Assembly (NCBI GenBank): GCA_036927565.1
Contig: JAYESD010000001.1
Location: forward strand, 284,715,560 to 284,779,559
DNA length: 64,000 bases
Direction of reading: 5' to 3'
Source of the DNA: Tuctoria greenei
Lineage: Eukaryota; Streptophyta; Magnoliopsida; Poales; Poaceae
The position numbers and the translations under genes are program-made. The notes beneath the pieces were generated by a model. The model was not told the DNA's origin and did no database searches. It worked only from the letters and a program-made list of their open reading frames with translations. Below, in pieces: positions 11,620 to 24,290 of this stretch (position 1 is the first letter of the stretch; each line of letters starts with the position of its first letter).

Positions 11620-12619
11620 ATCTCCCCCTTGATGAATGCATTGACAACACCATTTAAAATCCGAACATTGGCTTATTCACATAAAAGTTTTGAAAACAAT
11701 TTCTCCCCCTTTTTTAATCAAAAATAAAATGAGGAAAAATCAAAAAAAAAATTATCTCTCCCCCTTTATTATTTCTCCTTATGCACATATTCTCTTTCTC
11801 TTCATGCTTATCTCTCCCCCTTTGACAATGTATTCAGCAAGTCATGAGCATATAAACAAATTATTTCTCCCTCTTTAGTTGTTATGAGCATATTATAACA
11901 TATACATATAAACAAAGCTCATCCAAGTCATACTATCAAGTACCTTACATTATCACATCAATGAAATACATAAAGTAGTATAAACCATGCTAGAGATCAA
12001 GTGTAATTTTCAATTTTAGCAGGTCATGATCTCCCAAACTTAACTACTTTAAAACCTGAAAGCATGACACTTGTTGCTGCATTTATTATTTTTCAAAGCA
12101 TAAATTTAGATCATATGTTATTTGCAAGAGATTATATGCGCATCTGCCTTATTCTAACCAACCAAGCCAAGCCTATGTCATTTGACAATCAGAAGCTTAA
12201 GGACATGGTTTTAGTCATACACAACTTCTTCCAAGTTCATATCTAAGTGCAATGACAAGCCATCTCAAAAGAAGAAGTGTGATGCATGCATATTCTCTTG
12301 ATCTTTTCTCAATTTATATTTGTTCATAAAAACTCAACATGTGAGTTGATTACTTGATTAATTCTTTATGATTAAAAGCACTTGTGAACATGTAACAAGT
12401 TCAAAACAGCAAGAAAGTTCGACCATGACCAGTTTTAGTGTAAGTAATTATTCCAATTACTAGACATGGCAAAAACTACAAAATGTATAACATGAGTAAT
12501 GTAGTAAGAACTTTCAGCATGTAAAAGGAATCACAGAGTCATATATGTATGAAATTCTATGCTCATATTATTTTAATTTCAAATTCACACAAAGACTTCC
12601 CAAGTTTCAAAACTCCCCC
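11620..12619 (-). other. Element B 3' non-coding region with repeated polypurine tracts
   Basis: Counterpart of 8956-9843 and 19840-20015 in A. Complements of polypurine tracts (CTCTCCCCCTTT type) appear at about 11620, 11700, 11757, 11813 and 11870, and the last one abuts the LTR. A 60-codon ORF antisense to B (12064-12246, plus strand) starts with ATG and is also open in A. I see no known domain in it. Confidence 0.7.
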
Positions 12620-15600
12620 TCAATTTAAGCCATGAGGATACATAATCCCTATTTCACTACGAATGTAACAAAAACGAGTGAAATCCAAAGGTTTTGTAAA
12701 AATGTCAGCCAATTGGTGTTTGGTATCTACATTGTGAAGCACAATGTTTCCTTTTTCAACATTATCTCGGAGAAAGTGATACCTAATATCAATGTGCTTA
12801 GTTCTAGAATGTTGCACGGGGTTTTGGCAATGCAAATGGCACTAGTGTTATCACAGAACAGTGAAACACTATCTAGATCAACCCCATAGTCCTTAAGTGT
12901 TTGAACAATCCAAAGAATTTGTGAGCAAGCACTAGCAGCAGCTACATATTCAGATTCGGCTGTGGATTGTGCAACTGAATTTTGTTTTCTAGAGGACCAG
13001 ACACCAAGAAAATTACCAAGAAAATGACAAGCACCGGAAGTACTTTTTCTATCAATCCTACAACCCCCAAAATCAGCATCCGAAAAAGCTTTCAAAGTAA
13101 CGGTTGAGGAAGAAGGAAGAAAAATGCCAAATTCTTGAGTTCCATGTAAGTACCTGAGAATCCTTTTGACGGCTTGACGATGTGAAGCACGTGGGGAGGC
13201 TTGAAACCGTGCACAAAGACATACGCTGAATTGTATGTCCGGTCTTAATGCCTTGAGGTACAAAAGTGATCCGATCATACTTTTATATTCTTTTTGATTC
13301 ACGGGTTCACCATCTTCATCAAGTTCAAGTGTTGTTGCTGTTCCCATTGGTGTCCGAAGAGGCTTGCTTTTGTCCATGTTGAAGCGCCTTAGGAGGTCTT
13401 TGGTATACTTCGTTTGATGCACAAAGGTACCCTCCTTGGTTTGCTTGATTTGCAGCCCTAAAAAGTAAGTGAGTTCACCCATCATACTCATTTCAAATTC
13501 GGAACTCATCATTGCTGAAAACTTGGATACAAGATCATGAGAAGCACAACCAAAGATAATATCATCCACATACACTTGAACGAATAATGAGTCATTGCCA
13601 TGCTTAAGCACAAAAAGAGTTTTATAAACCTTGCCCATGGTAAACCCCTTTTCAAGTAAGAATGTTTTAAACCTATCATACCATGCTCTAGGGGCTTGTT
13701 TGAGACCGTATAAGGCTTTGGACAGTTTGAAACATGATTAGGAAAATCTGGATTTTCAAAACCTGTTGGTTGTTTGACATAAACCTCCTCATCTATGTAG
13801 CCATTAAGAAAAACACTTTTAACATCCATTTGATATAGCTTAAAACCTTTAGATGCTGCAAAAGCTAACAAAATTCTTATGGCTTCTAATCTAGCGACAG
13901 GAGCAAAAGTTTCATCAAAATCTAGACCTTCAACTTGAGTGAAACCTTGAGCAACCAACCTAGCCTTATTCCTAACCACAACCCCATCCTCACTTTGTTT
14001 ATTTTTAAATACCCATTTAGTTCCAATTAAAGTGTGACCTTGAGGTGGAGGTACAAGTTTCCAAACATTATTTCTTTCAAAATTTTCTAACTCTTCTTGC
14101 ATAGCAATAATCCAATATTCATTAGTGAGTGCGTGTGATATATCTTTGGGTTCAAAAGAAGCAACAAAAGCAGAATGAGCATGAGAGTTTGGATCGCAAA
14201 ACCTGGACTGTGTGACTCATTCGTGCAAGCTTCCAATCATCTGTTGTGGGGGATGATCTTTGTAAAAACATAGGGGAACAGATGTCTCACAAAGTTCTTC
14301 TTCATTAGGTTCATCGTAGATTGATGAGCTTGTGACTTGTGGACAATCAGAACCAGCATAGGTGATAGCCGGAGCTTGTTCAATGTTCGGAGCTAGACAC
14401 GTGTCAACTTCGGAACTACCAGGCAGTATCACTGGCTCTTCTTCATCTTCGAAAATACCCTCCTCCTGAGGATACGGATCTGGTCCTGCAACATCGGAGC
14501 TAGTACCTGGGCTAGCTTCATCAGAAGACACTTCACAAGTCTCCACAATTTTGTTAGTGTCAAGTAAAAGCACACGGTAGCCTCTGGTATGAGATGGATA
14601 ACCAAGAAACATGCCATCAATGGATCTAGGTTCAAATTTATCAAGATTACCATGTTTCTTAACAAAGCATTTGCAACCAAAGACCCGAAAATGTGTAACT
14701 CTAGGCCTATGTCCAAACCGAAGCTCATATGGTGTTTTACCTAGCTTAGAACGCAAGAAAACACGATTTGAGACATAACAAGTGGTTGCTAACGCATCAG
14801 CCCAAAATTTCCTAGGAGTTTGATATTCATCAAGCATAGTCCTAGCCATCTCAACTAAGGTTATGTTCTTTCTTTCTACAACACCGTTTTGTTGAGGTAC
14901 ATGTGGTGAAGAGAATTGATGATCTATTCTATTTTTAGCACAAAAGCGATCAAAATATTGATTTTTAAATTCAGTTCCATTATCACTTCTGATTGCTTTT
15001 AATGATCCTGGGTAATCAATTGATAATCTAAGAAATCAAGTTCTAAAGTGACTAAAAACTTCATTCTTAGATGCCATAAAGTAAACCCAAGAGTATCTAG
15101 AATAATCATCAATGATAACAAGAACATACCATTTACCTCCGAAGGATTGAACACGTGAAGGTCCTACGGTGTCAAGATGCAAAAGTTGACATGGTTCAGT
15201 TGTCATGATCATTGTGAGAGGAGTATGTGAACCTACAACCATCTTAGCATGTCTACAAGAAGAGCACACAATATCTTTGTCCCCTTTAAGCTTAGGCAGC
15301 CCATGTATGCGATCAAGAGCACTAACACGCGTTAGGTGATCAAAGCCTACATGACCAAGTCTACAATGCCAAAAATATAAGTCCTTTGAATCATTAGCAA
15401 CTAGACATCTATGCTTAGAGGAAGACATATAAAAATCAGCTTTAAAAACTCTTCCAAACCGAGACATGTTAAAAATAAGCTCACTATTTGAACCTACAAC
15501 TTTGCAGCAGTTTTTATTGAAAATAATTTCTAGATTTTCATCTAGCAATTGTGCAACAGAAAGCAAGTTGTATTTCAAATTTTTGACAAGTACCACATCC

Positions 15601-15791
15601 TTCAAAGTGTAGTGATCATTTACTCTAACTGAACCCTTAGCAATTATAGGAGTTGAAGAATTATCGGCAAAAGTAACATTCTCTACACATGACACAAAAG
15701 AGAGGGAGGAAAACCAATCTTTGTTACCGGTCATGTGGCGTGAGCAACCTGAATCCACAATCCAAATGTTCTCCTTCCTCAAATGAGTAAC
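12620..15791 (-). pseudogene. pol: Element B pol (broken)
   Basis: Same domain order as in A: protease (IVDSGCSRHMTGN, near 15755), integrase finger (near 15270-15390), integrase core with LHLDTVGPS, reverse transcriptase with VYVDDIIFG (near 13570), RNase H with DADFGGCR (near 13070), ending at 12620. Breaks: TGA near 15033-15035 in the integrase core, TGA at 14217-14219 before RT, a one-base deletion near 13728 in RT, and another near 12829 in RNase H. None is shared with A, so the two copies decayed independently. The region between the breaks is otherwise well conserved. Confidence 0.9.
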
Positions 15792-18060
15792 CTACATAAA
15801 AGCACAATACGTCGATGACTCAATACTGGGGTTAGTCAAAAGGCATTTAGGAATCCAGTACTGAGTCACGCGACGTGCAGCAGGAAAAACACACGAAAGC
15901 TGAGACGAAACAACAGGTTTATGAGTCAAAGTTTGAGATTTTTTATTCTTGACTACTGACCTATAAGGTGTTACTTGTGTAGCAAAAAAATCAGTAGCTC
16001 CGGAGGTAAAAACAGAAGGTCCAGAGGTAAACTTTGAATGTTTTCGACTCAAAACAGCAGGTTGTACATTCAGTTCAATGTGTGCAGCAAATTTTGCATG
16101 AAAGTTATCAGATCTAGCAACCATTCTTTCCCTTTTCTGTTTTTTAGCTAGTCTATAACAAAAATCTATGACATGACCATCTCTACCATAGAAGGTACAA
16201 TGAAATTTAACTTTGTGTTCATGTCTAGATGAGCAAGCAATATTTTTATTTGAAACCGAATGAGGCAACACTCCTGCAGATTTGAAAACCACTCCTTTTT
16301 GTTTAGGAACTGTTTGAATCAAACCAATCCTTAGCATGAGCATGAAAATCAAAACCTAAACCAGTTTTATCATTGCAAGACATGAAAGAATTCAGCAGCA
16401 AGTTTAGGTTCTTATTCCCATTACAAAACCGATCTAATGTCCTATGCATGCCATCAAGTTTGTTGGACAGATCAAGGCAATTTTCACATGAATTTTTTCC
16501 TTTTAGTTTGCAATTGTTTCAAAATTTAACTTCATGAGAACGTAAAGCATTGTTCAATATAGAAATTTCATTCATAGCATCCTGTAGTTTCTTATCAAGA
16601 TCATCACAAGTAGAACAATGCAAATCAATTGTAGAACAGCTAGCATCTTTCAAGTTTTTATCATTAAGTGCAGCAAGCTCTCTGTTCTTTTCAATTTCTT
16701 CATCAATTCTATCTAGAGTGGAGGAGTGTGCACTTCTTAATGTGGACAATTGTTCATAGATTAATTCACATGAGGGACATGCATCATCACTAGGAATCAA
16801 AGTTTTTAAACGGTTAATTTTAGATTCTAGTGATTCAATTTTAGCAGCATTATCCCTAAGCTTTTTGTCCTTTTTCTTGACAATAATAGTTGCACGAGAA
16901 ATAGCATCACACATTTCATTGCAGGTAGAACATACCTCGTCGTCTTCACTGTTGTGTTCTGCATCCTCCTGACTTGATCTTGATCTTTTTTTGCCCGCCA
17001 TGAAGCATAAGTTGGCCAGATCGTCATCATCTTCATCACTTTCAAAGTCTACATCACTTGAACTAAGTTCTTGAAGTGCGGTGATGAAGTAGTTAATCAT
17101 CTTGCGTCCTATGGTACCCTTCTTTTTCTTCGTATCTTTTGCAGAGGAGTGCTTCGTTCTTGTTTTCTTTTCATCCCGGGAAGTAGGACCTGAAAGGTTA
17201 GGGCAATCTGAACGAAAATGTCCTGTCTTACCACATTCGAAGCATCGTTGAGGTTCGGAGCTTCCTCTCCTTCTATTTCTCACATTTTGCAATGCTTTTG
17301 AGAACCTCGTAGAGAGAAGTGCTAGCTCCTCCTCTGGAAACTCCTCAATCTATTCAAGGGTTAGAGAGGACAACAAAGCAAGTGTACTACAAGATGAAGA
17401 TTGGCCGGAGCTAGGAATATAACGTTGAGAAACAAAAGCAATAGACTTGTTGGGGTTCTTATGTGATATTATATCAATTTCATGAGTTTTTAGCTTGGAA
17501 TATAGCACATCTAAAGTAAGTGTACTCATGACAGTAGATTCACGAATAGATGTAACTTTCATCTCCCAAATTGACATGTCTAATGCACTTAACAATTGCC
17601 TAGCATTTTCAGCATCTGAAAAATTAACATTGACGCTTCGCAAGTTGCTGAGAATTTTATTAAAGCGAGCAAAGAGATCATCAATTGACTCACCGGGTTG
17701 CATCTCGAAGCGCATGTATTCTTTCTTGAACATCTCTTGCCTTACCTCCTTGATCGTGTTGGATCCTTCGTGGTAGTCACAAAGTGCTTTCCACACATCG
17801 TATGCAGATCGTAGGTGTGCAACACGGTCGAAGTCGCTTTGTGTTAATCCTTGTATGATCAAGTTCCGAGCCTTGTTGTTGTTGTCGACATCTCTCAGAT
17901 TTGTAGTTGTAACTTGATCATTTGATGGCACTTCGTAAGGCTTGTATACCTTCTCCCATATTACAAAGCCTTGTGCCTGGATGAAAGCCTCCATGCGTGC
18001 CTTCCAAACCTGAAAATCAATACCAGCGAACACACAAGGTTTGGCAGAGTACTTCTCCAT
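15792..18060 (-). pseudogene. gag: Element B gag (broken)
   Basis: ATG at 18060 (minus). Same N-terminal gag domain as in A. First zinc knuckle CFECGKTGHFRSDC (near 17240) is intact. The second has lost a cysteine (CTFYGRDGHVIDFC, near 16180). Breaks: TAG at 17350-17352, TGA at 16519-16521, and a deletion of about 30 bp near 16335 that shifts the frame. The frame ends at TAG 15792-15794, at the same place as in A and in phase with pol. Confidence 0.88.
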
Positions 18061-18106
18061 GATGATTAGTCAAAAACATGCGCAAATAAAAAGATTAGAG
18101 CACCGT

Positions 18107-18121
18107 GGCTCTGATACCAAT
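18107..18121 (-). other. Primer-binding site of element B (tRNA-iMet type)
   Basis: On the minus strand the sequence after the LTR is ATTGGTATCAGAGCC. It contains a perfect 12-base TGGTATCAGAGC match to the initiator tRNA-Met 3' end, better preserved than in A. Confidence 0.9.
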
Positions 18122-19839
18122 TGTAGGATCGAAGAGCACGTGAAAAGCTACCAGAGGGGGGTGAATGGTAGATTTAAAAATCTTACGCGGCGGAAACAAT
18201 TAAACTCCAAACCCTTTTGGCAGAAAAACGATCTGTTAAAGAAATCGTATGTGAGACTAATCTAAACGTGTTTCACTATGACAAAAGTGATAGATATCAG
18301 AGATAATCAAGTCACGAAGACAACACAGAAAGAATCACTCAGATCCGTCGAGAAAAAACTAAAGTTATGATCGAAAGATCAAACAATGGTCAATCTGCCC
18401 TACCCGAGAAAAAACAGTTTTGGAATGCTGCAAAGAAACTCGTGTAGATCATAGACCACAAATCCAATGACCGTGAAATTTTTACATATGATAGACAATC
18501 AAGTTGCAAAGACAACCGAAAAAGAATCACGTCAATTGGATCTGTAAAACTCGAGTTATGATAAAACCACCGACGAAAGGTAGTGCTGTCCAGAAACTCG
18601 ACGAGTAAAACTTGTCTGGAACAAGTCGGACGAACAAGGAACAAAAGTTCCTTAAAACTACGAATTTTATTCAATATAACACAAGAGTAACAGCCCCAAA
18701 GTCGTGTACCACAAGCTCTGGGCTCCCCGTCTTATATAATCAGCCCTTAGGCCAACCCAATATCAACTAGGACTCCAATCCTACTCAGATCACGAATCGT
18801 AACTTTCCATAACTGCTCAAGATTCTTCTATACGCAGATAGAAGCAATCTTAAGACTTTCAAACACCTTAGGAACGTATCCCACATTCCTAAACAACTCA
18901 AATTCGTGACCAACACGAAATCCTATCATAACCAACTCAAATCTTTCCATATTTGAGTCAAACCCGACTCAGCCGCAGCCTGAGTCCATAACCTAGTCGG
19001 TTGGACCTATCCGACCAATTCTTTATGTCCACATCTCTTCATCACGTCTCGGAACCATGTAGCCACGTCCATGCACTACTTGGATACGTGCAAACATCTT
19101 CCAATGACGTCCATGATACCTTCATATGCATTGTTTTTGATTCAATCATGCTGCGCAACCTCCTGATCAGCTCAACCACAATTCCTCCTGAATTTGGTTG
19201 TTGGAACCTCATCTCCTCTCTGAGACTAGTCCAATGGATCCCGTCACCAGCCATGTCTTGAACTCAAGCAACACCTGCACATGAATAAACAACCAATCCA
19301 TACGAGCCCAAGTCCTCGACTTGACTCAAGTTAGTTCCGAACACAACACCCTATGTGAGAACCTCACATAAGCATGTTGCAAAACCACAGTAACACGATA
19401 TCATACATATCAACCAAAACGCACCAAAAACTTAGCAAATGAATACTAAGCAATCTTTCCAACGATGTAAAGAAAGTACGAAACATTGCAAATGAGAAGC
19501 GGAAGTATTGCGGTCAAGTTCCGGACCATCCCACAGCAAGCCGGAGCTTGACCCGGAGCTTACTAGTACAATGAAGCACCTGCCGGAGCTTACCAAAACT
19601 AGTAGATCCTAGCACCGGAGCTTACCAAAAACTAGTCAAAACTAGTCAACCCAAAACCGGATCTAGAAAAAGTACGTCGGAGCTTAGCAAAAGCATGCCG
19701 GAGATATGAAATATATGTCGGAGCTATCAAAGACATGCCGGAGCTAAATATAAAGCTCACCGGAGCTTACCAAAGCTGGTCGGACCTTACCAAGAAGTCG
19801 GACCTAGCTTCGAACGTAACCGAAGCTACCCAAACCAAG
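18122..19839 (-). repeat. Element B 5' LTR, truncated in U3
   Basis: Starts TGTAGGATC on the plus strand and follows the B 3' LTR until CCAAACCAAG at 19839, where it changes directly to internal sequence of A. About 165 bp of U3, including the TGTAAGACC terminus, is missing. TATA box (minus) near 18732. The U3 array is the long form and the U3 ORF (19042-19254) is open. Confidence 0.9.
19042..19254 (-). CDS. 70-codon U3 ORF in the B 5' LTR (unknown product)
   Basis: Counterpart of 2286-2498, beginning MAGDGIHW, same length and stop. It differs from the A copies at a handful of residues (for example SIESK and CTYPSS in place of SIESR and CTYARS). No domain recognised. Being LTR sequence it may be open by chance; retention in three of four LTRs is the only support. 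Confidence 0.3.
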   Translation of the reverse strand: MAGDGIHWTSLREEMRFQQPNSGGIVVELIRRLRSMIESKTMHMKVSWTSLEDVCTYPSSAWTWLHGSET

Positions 19840-20015
19840 GAGAATATGTGCATAAGGAGAAATAATAAAGGGGGAGAGATAAATTTTTTTTTGGATTTTT
19901 TTCTCATTTTATTTTTGATTAAAAAAGGGGAGAAATTGTTTTCAAAACTTTTATGTGAATAAGCCAATGTTCGGATTTTAAATGGTGTTGCCAATGCATT
20001 CATCAAAGGGGAGAT
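19840..20015 (+). other. Element A internal 3' end, resumed after B
   Basis: Begins with the right copy of the 43 bp duplication and runs to the final polypurine tract AAAGGGGAGAT (20005-20015), which directly abuts the LTR. It matches, in inverse orientation, 11620-11790 of B. Its position proves that the LTR at 20016 belongs to A and that B is nested. Confidence 0.88.
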
Positions 20016-21727
20016 TGTAAGACCTATGTGTGCTGAATACATTGTCTTGTAGTGAATACTCTTGGCTTTGATGATAAAAGTTTTTAATATCACCAAAACA
20101 CCTTTTTATCAAGGTCCGACTCTAGCTCTGAGCTACAGCAAGGTCCGACGGTAGGTTCAGCTTGGTTTGGGTAGCTCCGGTTACGTTCGAAGCTAGGTCC
20201 GACTTCTTGGTAAGGTCCGACCAGCTTTGGTAAGCTCCAGTGAGCTTTATCTTTAGCTCCGGCAGGTGCTTCATTGTACTAGTAAGCTCCGGGTCAAGCT
20301 CCGGCTTGCTGTGGGATGGTCCGGAACTTGACCGCAATACTTCTGCTTTTCATTTGCAACGTTTCGTACTTGCTTTACATTGTTGGAAAGATTGCTTAGT
20401 ATTCATTTGCTAAGTTTTTGGTGTGTTTTGGTTGATATGGATGATATCGTGTTACTGTGGTTTTGCAACATGCTTATGTGAGGTTCTCACGTAGGGTGTT
20501 CTGTTCGGAACTAACTTGAGTCAAGTCGAGGACTTGGGCTCGTATGGATTGGTTGTTTATTCATGTGCAGGTGTTGCTTGAGTTCAAGACATGGCTGGTG
20601 ACGGGATCCATTGGACTAGTCTCAGGGAGGAGATGAGGTTCCAACAACCAAATTCAGGAGGAATTGTGGTTGAGCTGATCAGGAGGTTGCGCAGCATGAT
20701 TGAATCAAGAACAATGCATATGAAGGTATCATGGACGTCATTGGAAGATGTTTGCACGTATGCAAGGAGTGCATGGACGTGGCTACATGGTTCCGAGACG
20801 TGATGAAGAGATGTGGACGTAAAGAATTGGTCGGAAAGGTCCAACCGACTAGGTTATGGACTCGGGCTGCGGCTAAGTCGGGTTTGACTCAAATATGGAA
20901 AGATTTGAGTTGGTTATGATAGGATTTCGTGTGGGTCACGAATTTGAGTTGTTTAGGAATGTGGGATACGTTTCTAAGGTGTTTGGAAGTCTTAATATTG
21001 CTTCTATATGCGTATAGAAGAATCTTGAGCAGTTATGGAAAGTTACGATTCGTGATCTGAGTAGGATTGGAGTCCTAGTTGATATTGGGTTGGCCTAAGG
21101 GCTGGTTATATAAGCAAGGGAGCCCATAGATCGTGGTACACGACTTTGGGGCTGTTCCTCTTGTGTTATATTGAATAAAATTCGTAGTTTGAAGGAACTT
21201 TTGTGCCTCGTTCGTCCGACTTGTTCTAGACAAGTTTTACTCGTCGAGTTTCTGGACAGCACTACCTTTCATATGTGGTTTTATCATAACTCGAGTTTTA
21301 CAGATCCAATTTACGTGATTCTTTTTGGGTTGTCTTTGCAACTTGAGTTTCTATCATATGTCAAAATTTCACGGTCATTGGATTTGTGTTCTATGATCTA
21401 CACGAGTTTCTTTGCAGCGTTCCAGAACTGTTTTTTCTCGGGTAGGGCAGATTGACTATTGTTTGATCTTTCGATCATAACTTAAGTTTTTCTCGACGGA
21501 TCTGAGTGATTCTTTTTGTGTTGTCTTTGTGACTTGATTATCTCTGATATCTATTACTTTTGTCACGGTGAAACATGTTTAGATTAGTCTCACACATGAT
21601 TTCTTTAACAGATCGTTTTTCTGCCAAAAGGGTTTGGGGTTTAATTATTTCCGCTGCGTAAGATTTTTAAATCTACCATTCACCCCCCCCCCCTCTGGTA
21701 GCTTTTCACGTGCTCTTCGATCCTACA
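20016..21727 (+). repeat. Element A 3' LTR
   Basis: TGTAAGACC to GATCCTACA, close to the 5' LTR at 1710 (1712 versus 1709 bp) with scattered substitutions. TATA box near 21107. It carries the short form of the U3 motif array, like the 5' LTR and unlike B. Confidence 0.93.
20591..20803 (+). CDS. 70-codon U3 ORF in the A 3' LTR (unknown product)
   Basis: ATG in context AAGACATGG, begins MAGDGIHW, ends TGA. In this LTR the ORF would lie inside the 3' end of the element's RNA, the position from which a U3 ORF could be present in genomic transcripts. No recognised domain. See 2286-2498. Confidence 0.35.
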   Translation: MAGDGIHWTSLREEMRFQQPNSGGIVVELIRRLRSMIESRTMHMKVSWTSLEDVCTYARSAWTWLHGSET

Positions 21728-21732
21728 ACATC
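21728..21732. repeat. Target-site duplication of element A, right copy (ACATC)
   Basis: Matches 1705-1709 exactly. Confidence 0.9.
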
Positions 21733-24096
21733 TTCGAGCGATTTCTTTTGTATCCTCATACATTGAGGGCAAAAGTAATCTGCTTTGCCAGATCTTTGCC
21801 TGAGTACGGTACGCATGGCATCTTTCAATGATTTTGGTGCCTTCAATTATTTGGATGCACCTTCTAAGTAACCCATCGGAACATAGCCTATAGAGGTATA
21901 GATCATCCGACAAGTGACGCCGAGTGTCAAAAGTGAGTTTTTTCTTATTCTCCCTTGGTGGTACGTACACCGTAACCATGAAATTTATGATGTCTGCATA
22001 CAATGGGTTAGAGTCGATCACCTTGTGCAACATACCATCACATAGGAAATCATTGATAGGTATGCCTGGTGCATTTGGGATTTCGATACATGAGAGATGA
22101 TCAGTGACGGAATTCTCTACTCCTTTTTTATACCTTATCTCCAAGTCAAACTCTTGGAGTAGCAGAATCCATTAGATTAGCCTAGGTTTAGTATCTTTCT
22201 TGGTGAGCAAATATTTCAAAGCAGCATGGTCTTGCTCCAACCAAGTAAGATATAAACTTATTGATAGCAATAACAATTGCTAGGAGCTCTTTTTCAGATG
22301 TGGCATAGTTAAGTTGAGCTCCTGTTAGAGTCTTGCTAGTGTAGGCTATTGCGTGATGCTTCTTATCCTTGGTTTGACCAAGGACCACTCCAACGGCATA
22401 ATCACTAGCATCATACATGATTTCGAATGATGGCATCCAATCAGAGGGTTGAATAATTGGAGCTGTGATGAGTGCCTTCTTGGGGATGTCAAAAGATTTG
22501 TGGCCTTCATCATCGAAATCAAAGGGCACATCCTTAGCTAATAGGCTAGTGAGGGGTCTAGCAATTTTGAAAAATCCTTGATAAATCATCAGTGGAACTC
22601 TGCATGGCCTAAGAAGCTGTGAATACCCTTAATGTTGGTGGGAGGTGGAAGCTTCTCAATGACTTCAATTTTATCTTTGTCCACCTCAATCCCCCTTTTG
22701 GACACCTAGTGTCCTAAGACGATGCCTTCATGGACCATAAAATGGCATTTTTCCCAATTTAGCACCTGATCCTTCTCTTAGCATCTTTGTAAGACCCTGT
22801 CTAGGTTCTCAAGACAATGATCAAAAGTATTTCCATAAACGGAAAAGTCCTCCATGAAAACTTCCATGATTTCCTCGATCATGTCTATGAAAATAGACAT
22901 CATGCACCTTTGGAACAAAGCGGGTGCATTACACAACGCGAACAACATCCGCCGATAGGCGTATGTTCTGTAAGGGCATGTGAATGTGGTCTTACTTTGA
23001 TCGTATGGGTGGATGGGAATTTGATCATAACAAGAATGTCCATCAAGGAAACAAAATAAGGAATGTCTCGCTAGTTGCTCAAGCATTTCATTAATAAAAG
23101 GAAGCGAGAAATGATCCTTCATTGTTACCTTGTTGAGTTTTCTGTAGTCAATACACATCCTCCACCTTGTGACAGTTTGTTGAGGAATGGGTTCATTCCT
23201 CTCATTTCAAACGACCAACATTCCTCCTTTCTTGGGCACTACTTGGACAGGGCTAACCCACTCTGTATGAGGAACGGGATAAATTATCCCAGCATGCAAG
23301 AGTTTCAAAACCTCCTTCCTGACAACCTCCTGCATAGCATTGTTCAACCTTCTTTGAGGTTCCCTAAATGGTGTGCTAAATGGGTCGGTGGGAATATGAT
23401 GGGTGCAAAGAGCAGGGATGATTCCCCTCTGGTCTTGAAGTGAGTAGCCTAGGACGGATCTATACTTTTCTAAGACAATTATGAGTTTGGTAGTTTCTTC
23501 TTGTGAAAGACTGTCACTTATGATGACAGGAGCTTTCATGTCAACATGTAGGAAAGCATAGATTAGGCCATGAGGTAGGGTTTTCAACTCAATTAGGGGC
23601 TTTTGTGATGGCTCTTCTTTTGGCAAATCAAATGTCTCCTGCAATTCATCCTCTTCTTGGATGAATTGTTCTTCTTCATTTTCATGAGAGTCTAAGAATT
23701 GAAGGGCCATGGTTTCCTCGATTGGCACACTTTTGGGGGTCGTAGGGGAGGGGAGGTTTTGCTAATGTGTTCTTGGATCGCGGTATGGGAATGGAAAACT
23801 TCCTTCCTTCGAGTTTAACATCTAAGGTGCCTTTTGAGGGTAAATCCACGAGTAATTTCTCAATTGGTAACCCTATCATTACATCGGAGTCTTGCACTTC
23901 GAAGACATGAAAATCAAGGTAGAACTCGATGCTCTTGTGTCTTATAGACACGTTTTGTAAAATCACATATCCTTCCTTGACATTTCCATAGGAATCTCTT
24001 TGTTGGATCCCAGGGTAGATCACCCAAAATGGCTAAATCACATCTATCGGAAATGATATTGGCTCCAACAGTGGGATTATAAAGGACATTCACCAT
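21733..24096 (-). pseudogene. pol: Athila-like Ty3/gypsy pol (element C; broken)
   Basis: Reading on the minus strand: an aspartic-protease region (24096 to about 23730), an acidic linker (EENEEEQF region), then reverse transcriptase starting near 23560 with WVSPVQVVPKKGG and, after a stop, RMCIDYRKLNK (near 23155). RT catalytic motif reads VFMEDFSVYG (near 22860), where this lineage normally has FMDDFSVYG. RNase H follows (region TAPIIQPSDW, YTSKTLTGAQLNYATSEKE, 22188-22530), then the integrase finger up to the A insertion. At least four frame breaks separate these parts. The lineage is Athila-like by protein style. The integrase core is missing beyond 1651. Confidence 0.85.
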
Positions 24097-24290
24097 TACC
24101 CCTTGAATAAGGTATCAAATGGTTGCTGAGGGTGAGGTTACCCGAACTACTTCAGTTGAAAGCTCAACCTCTACCGTCCATTCCCTACTCATGATCGCGG
24201 TACACTCCTTGGTCATTTCCTCAAGAAATTTTCCTTTGGCGGATCAAGGAGTGATGGATGTAATGATGGTTTCCTTCCAAAACAATACTT

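Larger units (their letters stand above)
9844..19839 (-). mobile_element. Copia element B, same family as A, inverted inside A
   Basis: Nearly complete second copy of the A family on the minus strand: 5' LTR 18122-19839 (truncated at its U3 start), primer site 18107-18121, gag, pol, polypurine tracts, 3' LTR 9844-11619. It lies in the 3' non-coding region of A. Its LTRs carry a longer U3 motif array than those of A, so it came from a different source copy. Gag and pol are broken by different mutations from those in A. The right end lacks about 165 bp of U3 and no 5 bp target duplication can be recognised, so the junction was rearranged after or during insertion. Confidence 0.9.
1710..21727 (+). 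mobile_element. Copia element A (Sirevirus-like), split by element B
   Basis: Complete Ty1/copia element about 10 kb long without its passenger: LTR 1710-3418, primer site at 3421, gag, then pol in copia order (protease, integrase, reverse transcriptase, RNase H), several polypurine tracts, and LTR 20016-21727. It is flanked by the duplication ACATC and lies in the integrase of gypsy element C. Element B (9844-19839) sits in its 3' non-coding region in opposite orientation. Repeated polypurine tracts, a CCGG-type motif array in U3 and a stop between gag and pol point to the Sirevirus lineage. Gag and pol carry several stops and frameshifts, so this copy cannot encode a working polyprotein. 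There is no third ORF after pol. Confidence 0.92.
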
